DNA of 64,000 nucleotides from Brevibacillus fortis (GTDB lineage: Bacteria > Bacillota > Bacilli > Brevibacillales > Brevibacillaceae). Of the stretch, positions 41,492 to 50,629 are shown piece after piece. Each line of letters begins with the position of its first letter. Position 1 is the first letter of the stretch. The translations under genes were made by a program, and so were the position numbers. The notes under the pieces were generated by a model that searched no databases, had not been told where the DNA came from, and worked only from the letters and a program-made list of their open reading frames with translations. The DNA lies in the NCBI RefSeq assembly GCF_003013395.1, contig NZ_PXZM01000008.1, positions 30,086-94,085 on the forward strand, given 5' to 3'.

Positions 41492-42694
41492 ATGAGAAAG
41501 AGAATCCTGCTAGCACTCGTAATCACTGGGCTTGTAGTCGGTACTGTGATTCCGACGAATGTGAGCTTGGCAGCGCCTAGTAAGGCCTCTTTGGACAAGA
41601 TTAATCGAGAGCTAAAAGAAATCCAAAAGAAGAAAAAAAGCCAGCAGCAGCAATTGAAGAAGACCGAAGAACAGATCAATACCGTGCAAAAAGAGAAAAA
41701 GGGCCTGGAGACGCAATTGATGCAAATTGATTTGCGTCGCAACGATACACAGAAAAAGCTGGACAAGCTTGAGCAGCAAATGGATGATACCAAGGAAAAA
41801 GCAGCACACGCGCAGGATCAGCTGGATGAGGCAAAAGACCGCGTGGCGAAAAGGGATGCCTTGCTCAGAACACGCGTGACTTCCATGTATGAACGCGGTA
41901 CGGTCTCCTATTTAGATGTACTTCTCGGTTCCTCTGATTTTGGGGACTTTTTGACGCGTATGCAGGCCTTGCAGCTTATTTTGGAGCAGGACACGCGAAT
42001 TTTAGAGGATAACATTCGCGATAAGGAAACAATCGAGACCAAAAAGAAAGAAATTGATCATCAACTGACGGTGTACGCGGGGATGTTCGATGAGGCTGAG
42101 GATCTCAAAGTCGAATTGGACAAGCAGTACAAGCAAAGTATGGTGGTCAAGGCTGAATTAGATAAGAAAGAATCTGCACTGGAAGTGGATTTGGAGCAGT
42201 ATGGACAGGAGCTTTTGGCTATCACCAAACAGGAAGCAGCAAAATATTCGGAACGTGTACGCGCCATGAGTGCATCCAGTACGGGCTACAAAGGTGGAAA
42301 GTTTGCTTTGCCAGTCGCAAGTGGACAATTTCGCTTCAGTTCGGGCTTCGGAATGCGGAAAGATCCGTTTACAGGCCGTTCGGCTGGGCATAATGGAGTA
42401 GATATGGCAGCACGGAAAGGAACGCCAATTTTGGCTGCGGCTGATGGAGTCGTTCTCTTTGCAGGATACAACGGCGGCTACGGAAATACCGTAATGATCA
42501 AGCATAACGCGGAATATACCACTCTTTACGGTCATATTCGCGAGGGAGGTATCAAGGTTTCTGTTGGGCAATCCGTATCGAGGGGTCAAAAGATCGCCGA
42601 GGTAGGATCGACAGGTCGCTCAACCGGAAATCACGTGCACTTTACCGTTTATAAAAATGACGTAGCAGTCAATCCGATGCCGTACTTGAAGTAA
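41492..42694 (+). CDS. Secreted coiled-coil M23 peptidoglycan endopeptidase (EnvC/PcsB-like)
   Basis: This 400-residue protein has a signal peptide (MRKRILLALVITGLVVGTVI, cleaved after SLAA), a long coiled coil (about 32-110 and 165-250), and a C-terminal LytM/M23 domain. The zinc and catalytic residues are present in GHNGVDMAA, YGHIREGG and HVHFTVYK, so it should be an active enzyme, unlike E. coli EnvC. It directly follows ftsX, and FtsEX in many bacteria activates just such coiled-coil proteins. Its probable role is controlled cutting of cell-wall cross-links during growth or division. GGGAGGAG precedes the ATG. Confidence 0.92.
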   Translation: MRKRILLALVITGLVVGTVIPTNVSLAAPSKASLDKINRELKEIQKKKKSQQQQLKKTEEQINTVQKEKKGLETQLMQIDLRRNDTQKKLDKLEQQMDDTKEKAAHAQDQLDEAKDRVAKRDALLRTRVTSMYERGTVSYLDVLLGSSDFGDFLTRMQALQLILEQDTRILEDNIRDKETIETKKKEIDHQLTVYAGMFDEAEDLKVELDKQYKQSMVVKAELDKKESALEVDLEQYGQELLAITKQEAAKYSERVRAMSASSTGYKGGKFALPVASGQFRFSSGFGMRKDPFTGRSAGHNGVDMAARKGTPILAAADGVVLFAGYNGGYGNTVMIKHNAEYTTLYGHIREGGIKVSVGQSVSRGQKIAEVGSTGRSTGNHVHFTVYKNDVAVNPMPYLK

Positions 42695-42786
42695 ACCCTC
42701 GTGCGACCAGACAAATATTGTTAACGGAACATGCATACACTAGCAGCATATCTTTTTCCGGTAGCACAAAGGATGGTGACGTAACA

Positions 42787-44256
42787 GTGAGATGGAAAGG
42801 ACGTACCGTAATAGCGCTCGTACTCATCTCGATGGTAGCCAGCAGTTTTATTACAATGGCGATCATGAAGACATCTGCTAGCGCCAGTTCAAATCAAGGT
42901 GGGGCTCTGACAGCATCCAGCATGGCGCTGTTTTCTGGGAGCGGAGATTATCCGAAAGAGTTCCAGAAGCTGTACGAGGCGTTTTCAACAATCAAGAAAG
43001 ATTACATCCAAAATGTCACCAATGAACAGTTAGTAGAAGGTGCAATTGGCGGAATGGTCGGGTCGCTCGAAGATCCGTACAGCGATTACATGGACCCTCG
43101 TTCTGCTGAGGAGTTCACATCTACCCTACACTCGACTTTCCAAGGGATCGGGACAGAGGTAACGATGCAAAATGGTCGGGTAACGGTTGTTTCGCCATTC
43201 AAAAACTCTCCAGCGGAGCGTGCAGGGCTGCGACCAAACGACCAAATTTTGAGCGTAAACGACGAATCCCTCGAAGGATTGGACCTGCATCAGGCAGTGA
43301 CTAAGATTCGTGGTCCAAAAGGCACGAAGGCGGTTCTCAAAGTAGTGAGAGCCGGAGTGCCAGAGCCACTTACCATCGTGTGTGTACGTGACGATATTCC
43401 GATTGAGACGGTAAACAGTCAAATAATCGAGAAGAACGGTGTTAAAGTAGGTGTGATCAACATTACCCAATTCTCTACAGAAACAGCTAAGCACTTCAAA
43501 GAACAGCTAGCTGCTCTCGAGAAGAAGGGGATTGGCGGTCTGGTTATTGACGTTCGAGGCAATCCGGGTGGGTATTTGTTAGCCGTGAAAGAAATCGGAG
43601 AAATCCTCGTACCGAATAAAGCCAAGATTGTACAAATTGAGTATGGAAATGGCGGACAGCAAAAAGAAGAGTATTTCTCGAATACAGAAGCTGCAAAGCC
43701 TTATCCAATCTCGGTACTGATTAATGGCGGAAGCGCCAGTGCATCGGAAATTCTCGCGGGTGCCATGCGGGATAGCGGCAACTACAAGCTGGTCGGCGAG
43801 AAGACCTTTGGTAAGGGAACCGTTCAGAGTACAATGGAAATGAACGACAAGAGCCAATTGAAGCTGACGATTGCCAAGTGGGTCACACCGAATGGGGATT
43901 GGGTCCATAAAAAAGGCATTACGCCAGACTTTGCAGTCAAGCAACCAGACTATTTCAACGCAACGCTGTTACCTGCAGATAAAGTATTGCAGCGCGACAT
44001 GGCTGGCACTGACGTGAAAAACTTGCAGCTCATCCTGAAGGGCTTGAATCTGTCCCCAGGACGAGAAGATGGCTACTTTGATGAAAAGACAGAGGAAGCA
44101 ATCAAGCAGTTCCAAACCTCCAACAAACTTGAGGTAACTGGCAAAGTAGACGCGAAGACACGTTCTTCACTGGAAGAAAGTCTCCGTAAAACGATGACGA
44201 AGCCAGAGAATGACCTGCAATTGCAAAAAGCTTTGGAGGTAGTCACGGGTAAGTAA
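42787..44256 (+). CDS. ctpB: C-terminal processing protease CtpB (S41 family)
   Basis: CtpB-type enzymes are membrane-anchored serine proteases; in Bacillus CtpB triggers sigma-K activation during sporulation. The GTG at 42787 gives 489 residues, close to the Bacillus length; the frame opens 23 codons earlier without conserved sequence. An N-terminal membrane anchor (about 7-28) is followed by a PDZ domain (FQGIGTEVTMQNGRVTVVSP, PAERAGLRPNDQILSVNDES), the S41 core with catalytic Ser in NGGSASASEILAGAM and Lys in GEKTFGKGTVQST, and a C-terminal peptidoglycan-binding domain (LQLILKGLNLSPGREDGYFD). A terminator follows. Confidence 0.94.
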   Translation: MRWKGRTVIALVLISMVASSFITMAIMKTSASASSNQGGALTASSMALFSGSGDYPKEFQKLYEAFSTIKKDYIQNVTNEQLVEGAIGGMVGSLEDPYSDYMDPRSAEEFTSTLHSTFQGIGTEVTMQNGRVTVVSPFKNSPAERAGLRPNDQILSVNDESLEGLDLHQAVTKIRGPKGTKAVLKVVRAGVPEPLTIVCVRDDIPIETVNSQIIEKNGVKVGVINITQFSTETAKHFKEQLAALEKKGIGGLVIDVRGNPGGYLLAVKEIGEILVPNKAKIVQIEYGNGGQQKEEYFSNTEAAKPYPISVLINGGSASASEILAGAMRDSGNYKLVGEKTFGKGTVQSTMEMNDKSQLKLTIAKWVTPNGDWVHKKGITPDFAVKQPDYFNATLLPADKVLQRDMAGTDVKNLQLILKGLNLSPGREDGYFDEKTEEAIKQFQTSNKLEVTGKVDAKTRSSLEESLRKTMTKPENDLQLQKALEVVTGK

Positions 44257-44309
44257 TGAATAATCAAGAAAATGGAAGCAGGTAATTACCTTCTATCCGT
44301 AGAAATGAT

Positions 44310-44340
44310 AACCACGGCAAATCAAATGCCGTGGTTTTTT
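44310..44340 (+). terminator. ctpB terminator
   Basis: AACCACGGCA (44310-44319) pairs with TGCCGTGGTT (44327-44336), followed by TTTT. It lies between ctpB and the minJ-like gene. Confidence 0.88.
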
Positions 44341-44365
44341 CTTTCTTTTAGTTGAGGTGAGGCAA

Positions 44366-45634
44366 TTGGCGATACAGGCAGATATGCTTACCATTGCATA
44401 TGGCTTTGCCGCATTTTTTATCAATCCTGTCTTCTATCTCTTTCTGGTTTTTATTTATTTGCATTATCGCAGACAGATGAACCTGGAAAGACAGCTTTTT
44501 TCTGCACGCATTCAATCCCCCTTGCTCTCGACAATACGGGCTGTAGGAATGGGCTTGGTGGGAGGGCTGCTTATTTCCCTTCTTAGTGCAGGACTCGGCG
44601 TGGTCGTGCAAGCACAGGATTTGTGGATACTATGGGGATTGGCGTTGATCTTGGCGCTGATTCGTTTACGGTTTCTCTGTTTCGCATATGCTGCAGGGAT
44701 TTTGGCGATTTTACACGCGATCGCACTGGTCATCCCACCGGTTACGGATGTTCCAGGATTAAGCTATGTCTGGGAAATGGTTCGTCAGGCTAAACCTTTG
44801 CCGTTGCTTGCGTTAGTTGCGATCATGCATCTGATTGAAGCGATGCTTGTACGATGGAATGGCGGACGGGATGCTTCTCCGCTGTTCGTGGAAGGGCAGC
44901 GTGGGCGGATCGTTGGTGCCTATTTGCTCCACTCTTTTTGGCTGACGCCAGCCGTTTTGTTCGTACAGATGGAGCCAGGTGCTCTCAGTGGTGCGTTGTA
45001 TCCAGGGTGGCCATTCTTTTCACCGGAAGCTGCTTCATTCGGACTGATGCTTCTGCCGACGGTGACCGGATTCTCCGATATGACGCAAACGATGACCCCG
45101 TATAGAAAAGCAGCGCAGGTTTCCAAAAATTTGACGCTGTATGCGATCGGTTTGTTGGTTTTGTGCGCTCTGACAGTATGGTATTATCCGTTGATCTTGC
45201 TGGCCGCGATTTTTGCGTTATTTGGTCATGAGGCGCTGTTTTTCTGGAGTCAGTATCAAGAAAGAAAGCGATCGCCCTATTTCATCCAGTCTCCACGTGG
45301 TGTAAAAGTAATGGGTGTCATTCCGGGGACGAGAGCAGAGGAGATCGGCATAACGCCAGGTGAGATTATCGTGAAAGTAAATGGCATTTCGGTGCAGGAA
45401 AAAGAAGATTTGTATCCGGCGCTACAAGCTAATCCTGCCTTTTGTAAAATGGAAGTACTCACACGTGAGGGCGAGCTGAAGTTCGTGCAGTGTGCGGTCT
45501 ATGCGGGTAATCATCACCAACTGGGAATCATTGTGGTTCCGGATGCGAGTACCCGTGCATTTGTAGATTTGAAACGAGCAAGTGTAGTCGAGCTGATCAA
45601 GCAAAAGCTAGAGAAGCTGAATGTAGGGGCATAA
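44366..45634 (+). CDS. minJ: MinJ-like membrane PDZ protein
   Basis: MinJ links DivIVA at cell poles to MinD and so limits division to midcell; in Bacillus it lies beside ctpB, as here. The TTG at 44366 follows GAGGTGAGG. The 422-residue protein has about seven to eight membrane segments in its first 320 residues (for example GFAAFFINPVFYLFLVFIYL) and a C-terminal PDZ domain from about 325 (VMGVIPGTRAEEIGITPGEI, then VKVNGISVQEKEDLYPAL). Sequence is less conserved than layout and gene order, so the name rests on both. It ends before its own terminator. Confidence 0.78.
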   Translation: MAIQADMLTIAYGFAAFFINPVFYLFLVFIYLHYRRQMNLERQLFSARIQSPLLSTIRAVGMGLVGGLLISLLSAGLGVVVQAQDLWILWGLALILALIRLRFLCFAYAAGILAILHAIALVIPPVTDVPGLSYVWEMVRQAKPLPLLALVAIMHLIEAMLVRWNGGRDASPLFVEGQRGRIVGAYLLHSFWLTPAVLFVQMEPGALSGALYPGWPFFSPEAASFGLMLLPTVTGFSDMTQTMTPYRKAAQVSKNLTLYAIGLLVLCALTVWYYPLILLAAIFALFGHEALFFWSQYQERKRSPYFIQSPRGVKVMGVIPGTRAEEIGITPGEIIVKVNGISVQEKEDLYPALQANPAFCKMEVLTREGELKFVQCAVYAGNHHQLGIIVVPDASTRAFVDLKRASVVELIKQKLEKLNVGA

Positions 45635-45647
45635 GGATAGGTGGGGA

Positions 45648-45684
45648 GAAGGTGTGCAGTCAAAAGTGCATACCTTCTTTTTTT
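45648..45684 (+). terminator. Terminator after the minJ-like gene
   Basis: GAAGGTGTGCA (45648-45658) pairs with TGCATACCTTC (45667-45677), followed by a run of T. Confidence 0.88.
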
Positions 45685-45765
45685 TCGAGAAAGGCTTGTC
45701 TATCTGGAAACTAACTGAAGGCTGCTACGTCTCTATGTAGTAGGAAAAAAGAGGGAGTGGGTTCG

Positions 45766-47460
45766 GTGTTCAAGGTGAAAAGAACGGTCTCGTGGTTTTT
45801 GTCGGGTACATTAGCTGCCGCCACAGTTTTTACCGCACCCTTATCAGGGGCAGACGCAACGAGTCCTGTGACTGTAGCGCAGGCTCAATCGGTTGTGGCT
45901 GTGCCGATGCATGTGACGAAAGGTGTCCAAAAGCTAGTCAAGCTTTTACCGGAGCTGTCTTCACGCTATGTCGTTTACGGTGGCGATGTGGATGGGCCAG
46001 GTGTTAGCGGAGTGGCGGTCACATTTGCCCAGTCTGCTGCTGAGGCAGAATCGTCCATGGATGATGCGATTTTTGATGGACAGACAGGGGAGTTGCTCAG
46101 ACTGAATCTTACACCGAAAGCAGCAGCAAAGCCTGCTTACCCGACTGAGAAGCAAGCCAAAACACGTGCGTTGGCTTTTGTCGCTGGTTTGCAGGGAACA
46201 GGTAACACCTATCAAGCGAGAGAGGTTTATAAAAATAAGGACCTATTAACGGTTCGACTGGTGCGAGTCCTGAATAACGTGGTGCTCGATGACGACTATG
46301 ATTGTCTCGTCAGTTTTGATGCATCGGGAAGAATCGTTTGGTTTTCCACGTTTGATGGCAGGTTATACGAAAAAGTAAGTCCCTCTTCACTCCCATCTCC
46401 ACAGCGAGTCATCTCTGCTGATCAAGCCGTCAAGAAGTGGCAAGAGAGTCGTCCTTTGGAGCTCGTTTATTTATTGCCCATTCATAATCATAGCGATCAG
46501 GTAGAAGCAAAGCTCGCTTACGTCCTGAAAAATGGAATCATAACTCAACAACATACAGGTAGTGCATTAGATGCCTTCAGTGGCAAACGATTGTTACCAA
46601 CAAATACCCGATCGACAACAATGCCATCCAAGACGATCAATGTGACTGGAACAGGAGAGAAGTGGGTAGCGCAAACAGAGCCGCAAGCACGTGATTTGTT
46701 GCGCATGCTGTTTAGAGTGGAAACAGAGAAGCTGCCGCTGTCCATCTATGAGGCGAGTTACGATGATGGTCCAGTCCTCCGTTATTTCATTTGGGGGAAT
46801 TTTGGTGAAGGCGTTCCCGATGCTGACAAAATATCTCGAATGAGTACGTTTCCTGAGGGAAGCAGTAACGGCGAACAGCATCATCTCCTCGTGACAGATG
46901 CAAAGACTGGAGAACTGCTTGAATTTTCCACTAAGGTGAATAATCCGCAATGGTCTAACGTGAAAACAGATAAGAAGCGAGATCGAACAGAAGCGGAAAA
47001 GCTTTTGAAAAGACTGACTCCGTCTGGAAGCAATCAGATACAAATAACGGAGGATGGAAATGAAAGGTACACCTCGATCGTAGCTGATCCTCTCGTGAAC
47101 GGTATTCCAGTTTATGGGATCAATCAGAGTGTGGAGAACGGGATGTATACGATTCGGATCGATTCATGGACGGGTACATGGGAGCGGGTGAACATAAACA
47201 AACCGGCGAGTGTCAAATACCCGGCCCGTTCCCAAGCGCTTAAAGAACAAGTGGCTATGACCCGTTTACTGCAAACCTTTCCACTTGAGCTGGCCTACAT
47301 CCACCAACCAGATTACAAGAAAGGCACGATTATCTGGAAGCTCGGCTATGACCTTTCGTTTCGCCAAACTCGTTCGCACTGCTTCTGCGGAGGAGAATTT
47401 AAAGTAGATGATACGTTTTATGTGGATGCGATAACCGGAAAAGTAATCGTCAACGAATAG
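45766..47460 (+). CDS. Secreted YcdB/YcdC-domain protein
   Basis: This 564-residue protein has a signal peptide (FLSGTLAAATVFTAPLSGAD) and a large mature part that resembles the YcdB/YcdC repeat family (DUF4901): KQAKTRALAFVAGLQG, YDCLVSFDASGRIVWFSTFD, ISADQAVKKWQ, LAYVLKNGIITQQHTGSALD, and a second set from about 310 (FGEGVPDADKISRM, LVTDAKTGELLEFSTKV, DAITGKVIVNE). These YPEB/PepSY-like modules are common in spore formers and are thought to act in cell-wall or spore processes. The GTG at 45766 is chosen for GGAG 8 bases upstream. An unusual HCFCGGEF near the C-terminus could bind a metal. Function unproven. Confidence 0.72.
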   Translation: MFKVKRTVSWFLSGTLAAATVFTAPLSGADATSPVTVAQAQSVVAVPMHVTKGVQKLVKLLPELSSRYVVYGGDVDGPGVSGVAVTFAQSAAEAESSMDDAIFDGQTGELLRLNLTPKAAAKPAYPTEKQAKTRALAFVAGLQGTGNTYQAREVYKNKDLLTVRLVRVLNNVVLDDDYDCLVSFDASGRIVWFSTFDGRLYEKVSPSSLPSPQRVISADQAVKKWQESRPLELVYLLPIHNHSDQVEAKLAYVLKNGIITQQHTGSALDAFSGKRLLPTNTRSTTMPSKTINVTGTGEKWVAQTEPQARDLLRMLFRVETEKLPLSIYEASYDDGPVLRYFIWGNFGEGVPDADKISRMSTFPEGSSNGEQHHLLVTDAKTGELLEFSTKVNNPQWSNVKTDKKRDRTEAEKLLKRLTPSGSNQIQITEDGNERYTSIVADPLVNGIPVYGINQSVENGMYTIRIDSWTGTWERVNINKPASVKYPARSQALKEQVAMTRLLQTFPLELAYIHQPDYKKGTIIWKLGYDLSFRQTRSHCFCGGEFKVDDTFYVDAITGKVIVNE

Positions 47461-47475
47461 GACCCCTGCATGAGA

Positions 47476-47514
47476 AAAAGCCGCCTTCTCCGAAATGGAA
47501 GATGTGCGGCTTTT
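47476..47514. terminator. Bidirectional terminator between two convergent genes
   Basis: AAAAGCCGC (47476-47484) pairs with GCGGCTTTT (47506-47514), with inner CTTCTCC/GGAAG pairing. It lies between the YcdB-like and FlgD-like genes. Confidence 0.82.
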
Positions 47515-47524
47515 CACTATGTAT

Positions 47525-48457
47525 CTAGGCGGTTGCTTCAAATCCCGTAATTTGATTGAGAGCTACTTTTTTGTCATCCTTGAGGACGAATTCGACGACT
47601 CCGTTTTTCATGCTGACAGCCTTGACCACTCCGGTTAGCGGGGTATTGGTAGTAGTGCCGTCCGGATTCGTCTGAGACTGGTTATACGTGATGTTATAGC
47701 CGATCATTTGCGCGTAGGCAAGGGAGTTGCCCATTGTTCTGTTTTCCGGTTTCACCGTCATGCCTACGATTTCTTCGGCTTTTACGGTTGATCCATTATC
47801 CAGTTGGAATTGTGCAGTACCGTTTTTGGTGGTAAAGCCAGTGATGACGCCATTCAAGATTTCATCAACCTTGGAGATATCTTGTGTGGTAGCCGGATTG
47901 CCATCCCGGTCGACTTCCTTGGTTACTTTATAGGAAATTTCTCGACCGATCATTTCCATGTACTTCACGCTGTTGTCGAGCGTATTGCCAGCCAGACCTT
48001 GCGATTCCAGTCCAGAGACGTCTGCCAGCGGAATCGGTGTCGATTCGCCTGCGATACGGAAGTAGATTTTGCCTTTATCCATGTAGACGGCATCAAGTAC
48101 GCCTTCTTTCTGCTCCGTTGAAGTTTCTCCCGTCATCTCGTCTTTTGTGGTTATGGAATACGAAGCTGTACGACCTACCAGCTTTTCATACTTTTCCAAA
48201 GTGACCATGCTGTTGTTCGATTGCTCCATCAGCGTGGTCATTTTTGTGATTTTTTCTACCATGGTCAGCATACTTGTTTGCTGGATGAACTGAGAGTTGT
48301 CCATTGGGGACATAGGGTCCTGATGCTTCAATTGTTCCAGCATGAGCTTCATAAAGGCATTTTGGTCGAGTTCGGTGGTGAATTCTTTTTTGCCTTTATA
48401 GCTCATATGCGGTTGTATATAAGGGTTATTTTTGACGGTTGTTCCGTTATCTGACAT
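47525..48457 (-). CDS. FlgD-like hook-capping protein with a triplicated C-terminal module
   Basis: The first 90 residues match the FlgD N-terminal domain, which is needed for hook capping: LDQNAFMKLMLEQLKHQDPM, then SPMDNSQFIQQTSMLTMVEK. The rest differs from standard FlgD: three similar modules of about 65 residues occur at about 90-151, 166-235 and 248-308. Each starts (Y)xxxxGR/YxxxY, has a polar D/N/T-rich insert, then GV(L/I/V)xxVxxxxGxxxF and ends in (V/I)xG(L/M/F). This could be the real hook cap or a paralogue. The gene lies alone, far from the hook operon, next to uvrB. It has no signal peptide, as expected of flagellar export substrates. Confidence 0.78.
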   Translation of the reverse strand: MSDNGTTVKNNPYIQPHMSYKGKKEFTTELDQNAFMKLMLEQLKHQDPMSPMDNSQFIQQTSMLTMVEKITKMTTLMEQSNNSMVTLEKYEKLVGRTASYSITTKDEMTGETSTEQKEGVLDAVYMDKGKIYFRIAGESTPIPLADVSGLESQGLAGNTLDNSVKYMEMIGREISYKVTKEVDRDGNPATTQDISKVDEILNGVITGFTTKNGTAQFQLDNGSTVKAEEIVGMTVKPENRTMGNSLAYAQMIGYNITYNQSQTNPDGTTTNTPLTGVVKAVSMKNGVVEFVLKDDKKVALNQITGFEATA

Positions 48458-48545
48458 GTCAATCCTCCCTGAAGGTGGCGAGTCTATCTGTGTATGTTTG
48501 TACTTCCTTCATCTTATATCGGAAAAATCGGCGCAAGGATGAAGA

Positions 48546-48596
48546 CAAACATTTGTTCGAATTTTGGGCTTAAACTAGCCGGAATTGTGTTATAAT
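48546..48596 (+). promoter_or_regulatory. LexA operator and extended -10 promoter of uvrBA
   Basis: CAAACATTTGTTCG (48546-48559) is a LexA (DinR) box with one mismatch to the consensus CGAACN4GTTCG. TGTTATAAT (48588-48596) is an extended -10 element 29 bases downstream. SOS induction of uvrB and uvrA is expected. Confidence 0.78.
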
Positions 48597-48637
48597 GGAA
48601 GTAGAAACAGTCATGCTATGAGGAGATGAACGAGGGA

Positions 48638-50614
48638 ATGGAGCGTTTTGAATTGGTATCGGAGTTTCAACCGTCCGGTGACCAGCCGACCGCCATTGCC
48701 GAACTGGTGGCAGGGTTACAGGCTGGCAAGCGACACCAGACATTGCTGGGTGCGACGGGAACGGGAAAGACTTATACGGCTGCCCAGGTAATTGCTCAGG
48801 TGAACAAGCCAACACTCGTGATGGCACACAACAAGACTCTGGCAGCTCAGCTATGTGCAGAGTTTAAGGAGTTTTTCCCGAACAACGCGGTAGAATACTT
48901 CGTCAGCTACTACGATTACTATCAACCCGAAGCATACATTCCCCAATCGGATACGTTTATTGAAAAAGACTCGAGCATTAACGACGAGATCGATAAGCTG
49001 CGTCACTCCGCTACCAGTGCGTTGTTTGAACGCCGAGATGTTATCATTGTTGCCTCCGTCTCCTGCATTTACGGATTGGGTTCGCCTGAGGAGTATCGGG
49101 AGTTACTCTTGTCGTTACGCGTCGGCATGGAAACAGGACGGGACGAGATTTTGCATCGCCTAGTCGACATCCAGTACACACGCAATGACATCAACTTTAC
49201 ACGCGGTACATTCAGGGTGCGAGGCGACGTAGTGGAGATTTTCCCTGCCTCTGAGAGTGAGCAGGCGATTCGCGTCGAGTTTTTTGGTGATGAAATTGAA
49301 CGGATTACTTCCATTGATATACTGACCGGTGAGATTTTGGGACAGCGTGATCACGTTGCCATTTTCCCTAAATCTCACTACGTGACACGCGAGGAGAAAA
49401 TGAAGCTGGCTGTCCAAAGCATCGAGGCCGAGCTGGAAGGAAGACTGAAAGAATTTCGTGATGCTGGCAAGCTCTTGGAAGCACAGCGACTGGAGCAACG
49501 TACACGGTACGATATCGAGATGATGATGGAGATGGGCTTCTGCTCCGGTATTGAAAACTACTCGCGCCATCTGACAGGACTACCTGCCGGGCATGCTCCT
49601 TATACCTTGTTAGATTACTTCCCAGAAGATTTTATCGTCATGATGGATGAGTCGCATATGACCTTGCCGCAGGTTCGGGGGATGTATAATGGTGACCGCG
49701 CTAGGAAGGATGTACTGGTCGATCACGGATTCCGTCTTCCCTCTGCACGTGATAACCGTCCACTCAAGTTCGAGGAGTTTGAAGCAAAGCTGAAACAAGC
49801 GATCTACATTTCAGCTACACCTGGTCCTTATGAGATGGAGCACAGTCCGGAAATGGTGCAGCAGGTTATTCGTCCGACAGGCTTGATCGATCCAACGGTA
49901 ACGGTACGTCCGATCAAGGGACAGATTGACGATTTGATTGGCGAAATTCAAGCAACGATTGCCAAAAATGAGCGGGTCCTCATCACGACTCTGACCAAGA
50001 AAATGTCTGAGGATTTGACGGACTATCTGAAGGAAATCGGAATCAAGGTTCGCTATCTCCACTCTGATATTAAAACAATCGAGCGGATGCAGATTTTGCG
50101 TTCGTTGCGCTTGGGTGAGTTTGATGTGCTCGTCGGGATTAACTTGCTGCGGGAAGGCTTGGACTTGCCGGAAGTGTCACTTGTGACTATTTTGGATGCA
50201 GACAAGGAAGGCTTCCTTCGCAATGAGCGCTCACTGATTCAGACGATTGGTAGGGCAGCGCGCAATTCAGAAGGACGCGTGATCATGTACGCGGACAAAA
50301 TGACAGATTCGATGACGTCTGCCATTCGGGAGACGGAGCGTCGTCGGGCTATCCAGGTCGCTTACAACGAAAAGCACGGTATCACCCCACAAACGGTGAA
50401 AAAGTCCGTTCGCGAAGTCATCGAGGCGACCAAGGTAGCAGAGGAAAAAGCAGATTACTTGCCACATGCAGACTTCAAGAAAATGCCGAAGAAGGATCGC
50501 GTGGCTGTCATAGAACGTATGGAAGAAGAAATGAAGGAAGCGGCGCGCAACCTCATGTTCGAGCGTGCGGCCGAATTGCGTGACTTGATTCTTGAGCTGA
50601 AGGCGGAACTCTAA
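48638..50614 (+). CDS. uvrB: Excinuclease ABC subunit B
   Basis: UvrB verifies damage and, with UvrA and UvrC, carries out nucleotide excision repair. The ATG at 48638 gives 658 residues starting [20 protein letters not shown]; another ATG at 48626 overlaps the ribosome binding site region. Walker A is [16 protein letters not shown], the damage-probing hairpin [19 protein letters not shown], and helicase motifs include [14 protein letters not shown] and [16 protein letters not shown]. The C-terminal UVR helix ([20 protein letters not shown]) binds UvrC. uvrA follows after 15 bases; a LexA box lies at the promoter. Confidence 0.97.
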   Translation: MERFELVSEFQPSGDQPTAIAELVAGLQAGKRHQTLLGATGTGKTYTAAQVIAQVNKPTLVMAHNKTLAAQLCAEFKEFFPNNAVEYFVSYYDYYQPEAYIPQSDTFIEKDSSINDEIDKLRHSATSALFERRDVIIVASVSCIYGLGSPEEYRELLLSLRVGMETGRDEILHRLVDIQYTRNDINFTRGTFRVRGDVVEIFPASESEQAIRVEFFGDEIERITSIDILTGEILGQRDHVAIFPKSHYVTREEKMKLAVQSIEAELEGRLKEFRDAGKLLEAQRLEQRTRYDIEMMMEMGFCSGIENYSRHLTGLPAGHAPYTLLDYFPEDFIVMMDESHMTLPQVRGMYNGDRARKDVLVDHGFRLPSARDNRPLKFEEFEAKLKQAIYISATPGPYEMEHSPEMVQQVIRPTGLIDPTVTVRPIKGQIDDLIGEIQATIAKNERVLITTLTKKMSEDLTDYLKEIGIKVRYLHSDIKTIERMQILRSLRLGEFDVLVGINLLREGLDLPEVSLVTILDADKEGFLRNERSLIQTIGRAARNSEGRVIMYADKMTDSMTSAIRETERRRAIQVAYNEKHGITPQTVKKSVREVIEATKVAEEKADYLPHADFKKMPKKDRVAVIERMEEEMKEAARNLMFERAAELRDLILELKAEL

Positions 50615-50629
50615 GGAGAGGTTTTTTTC

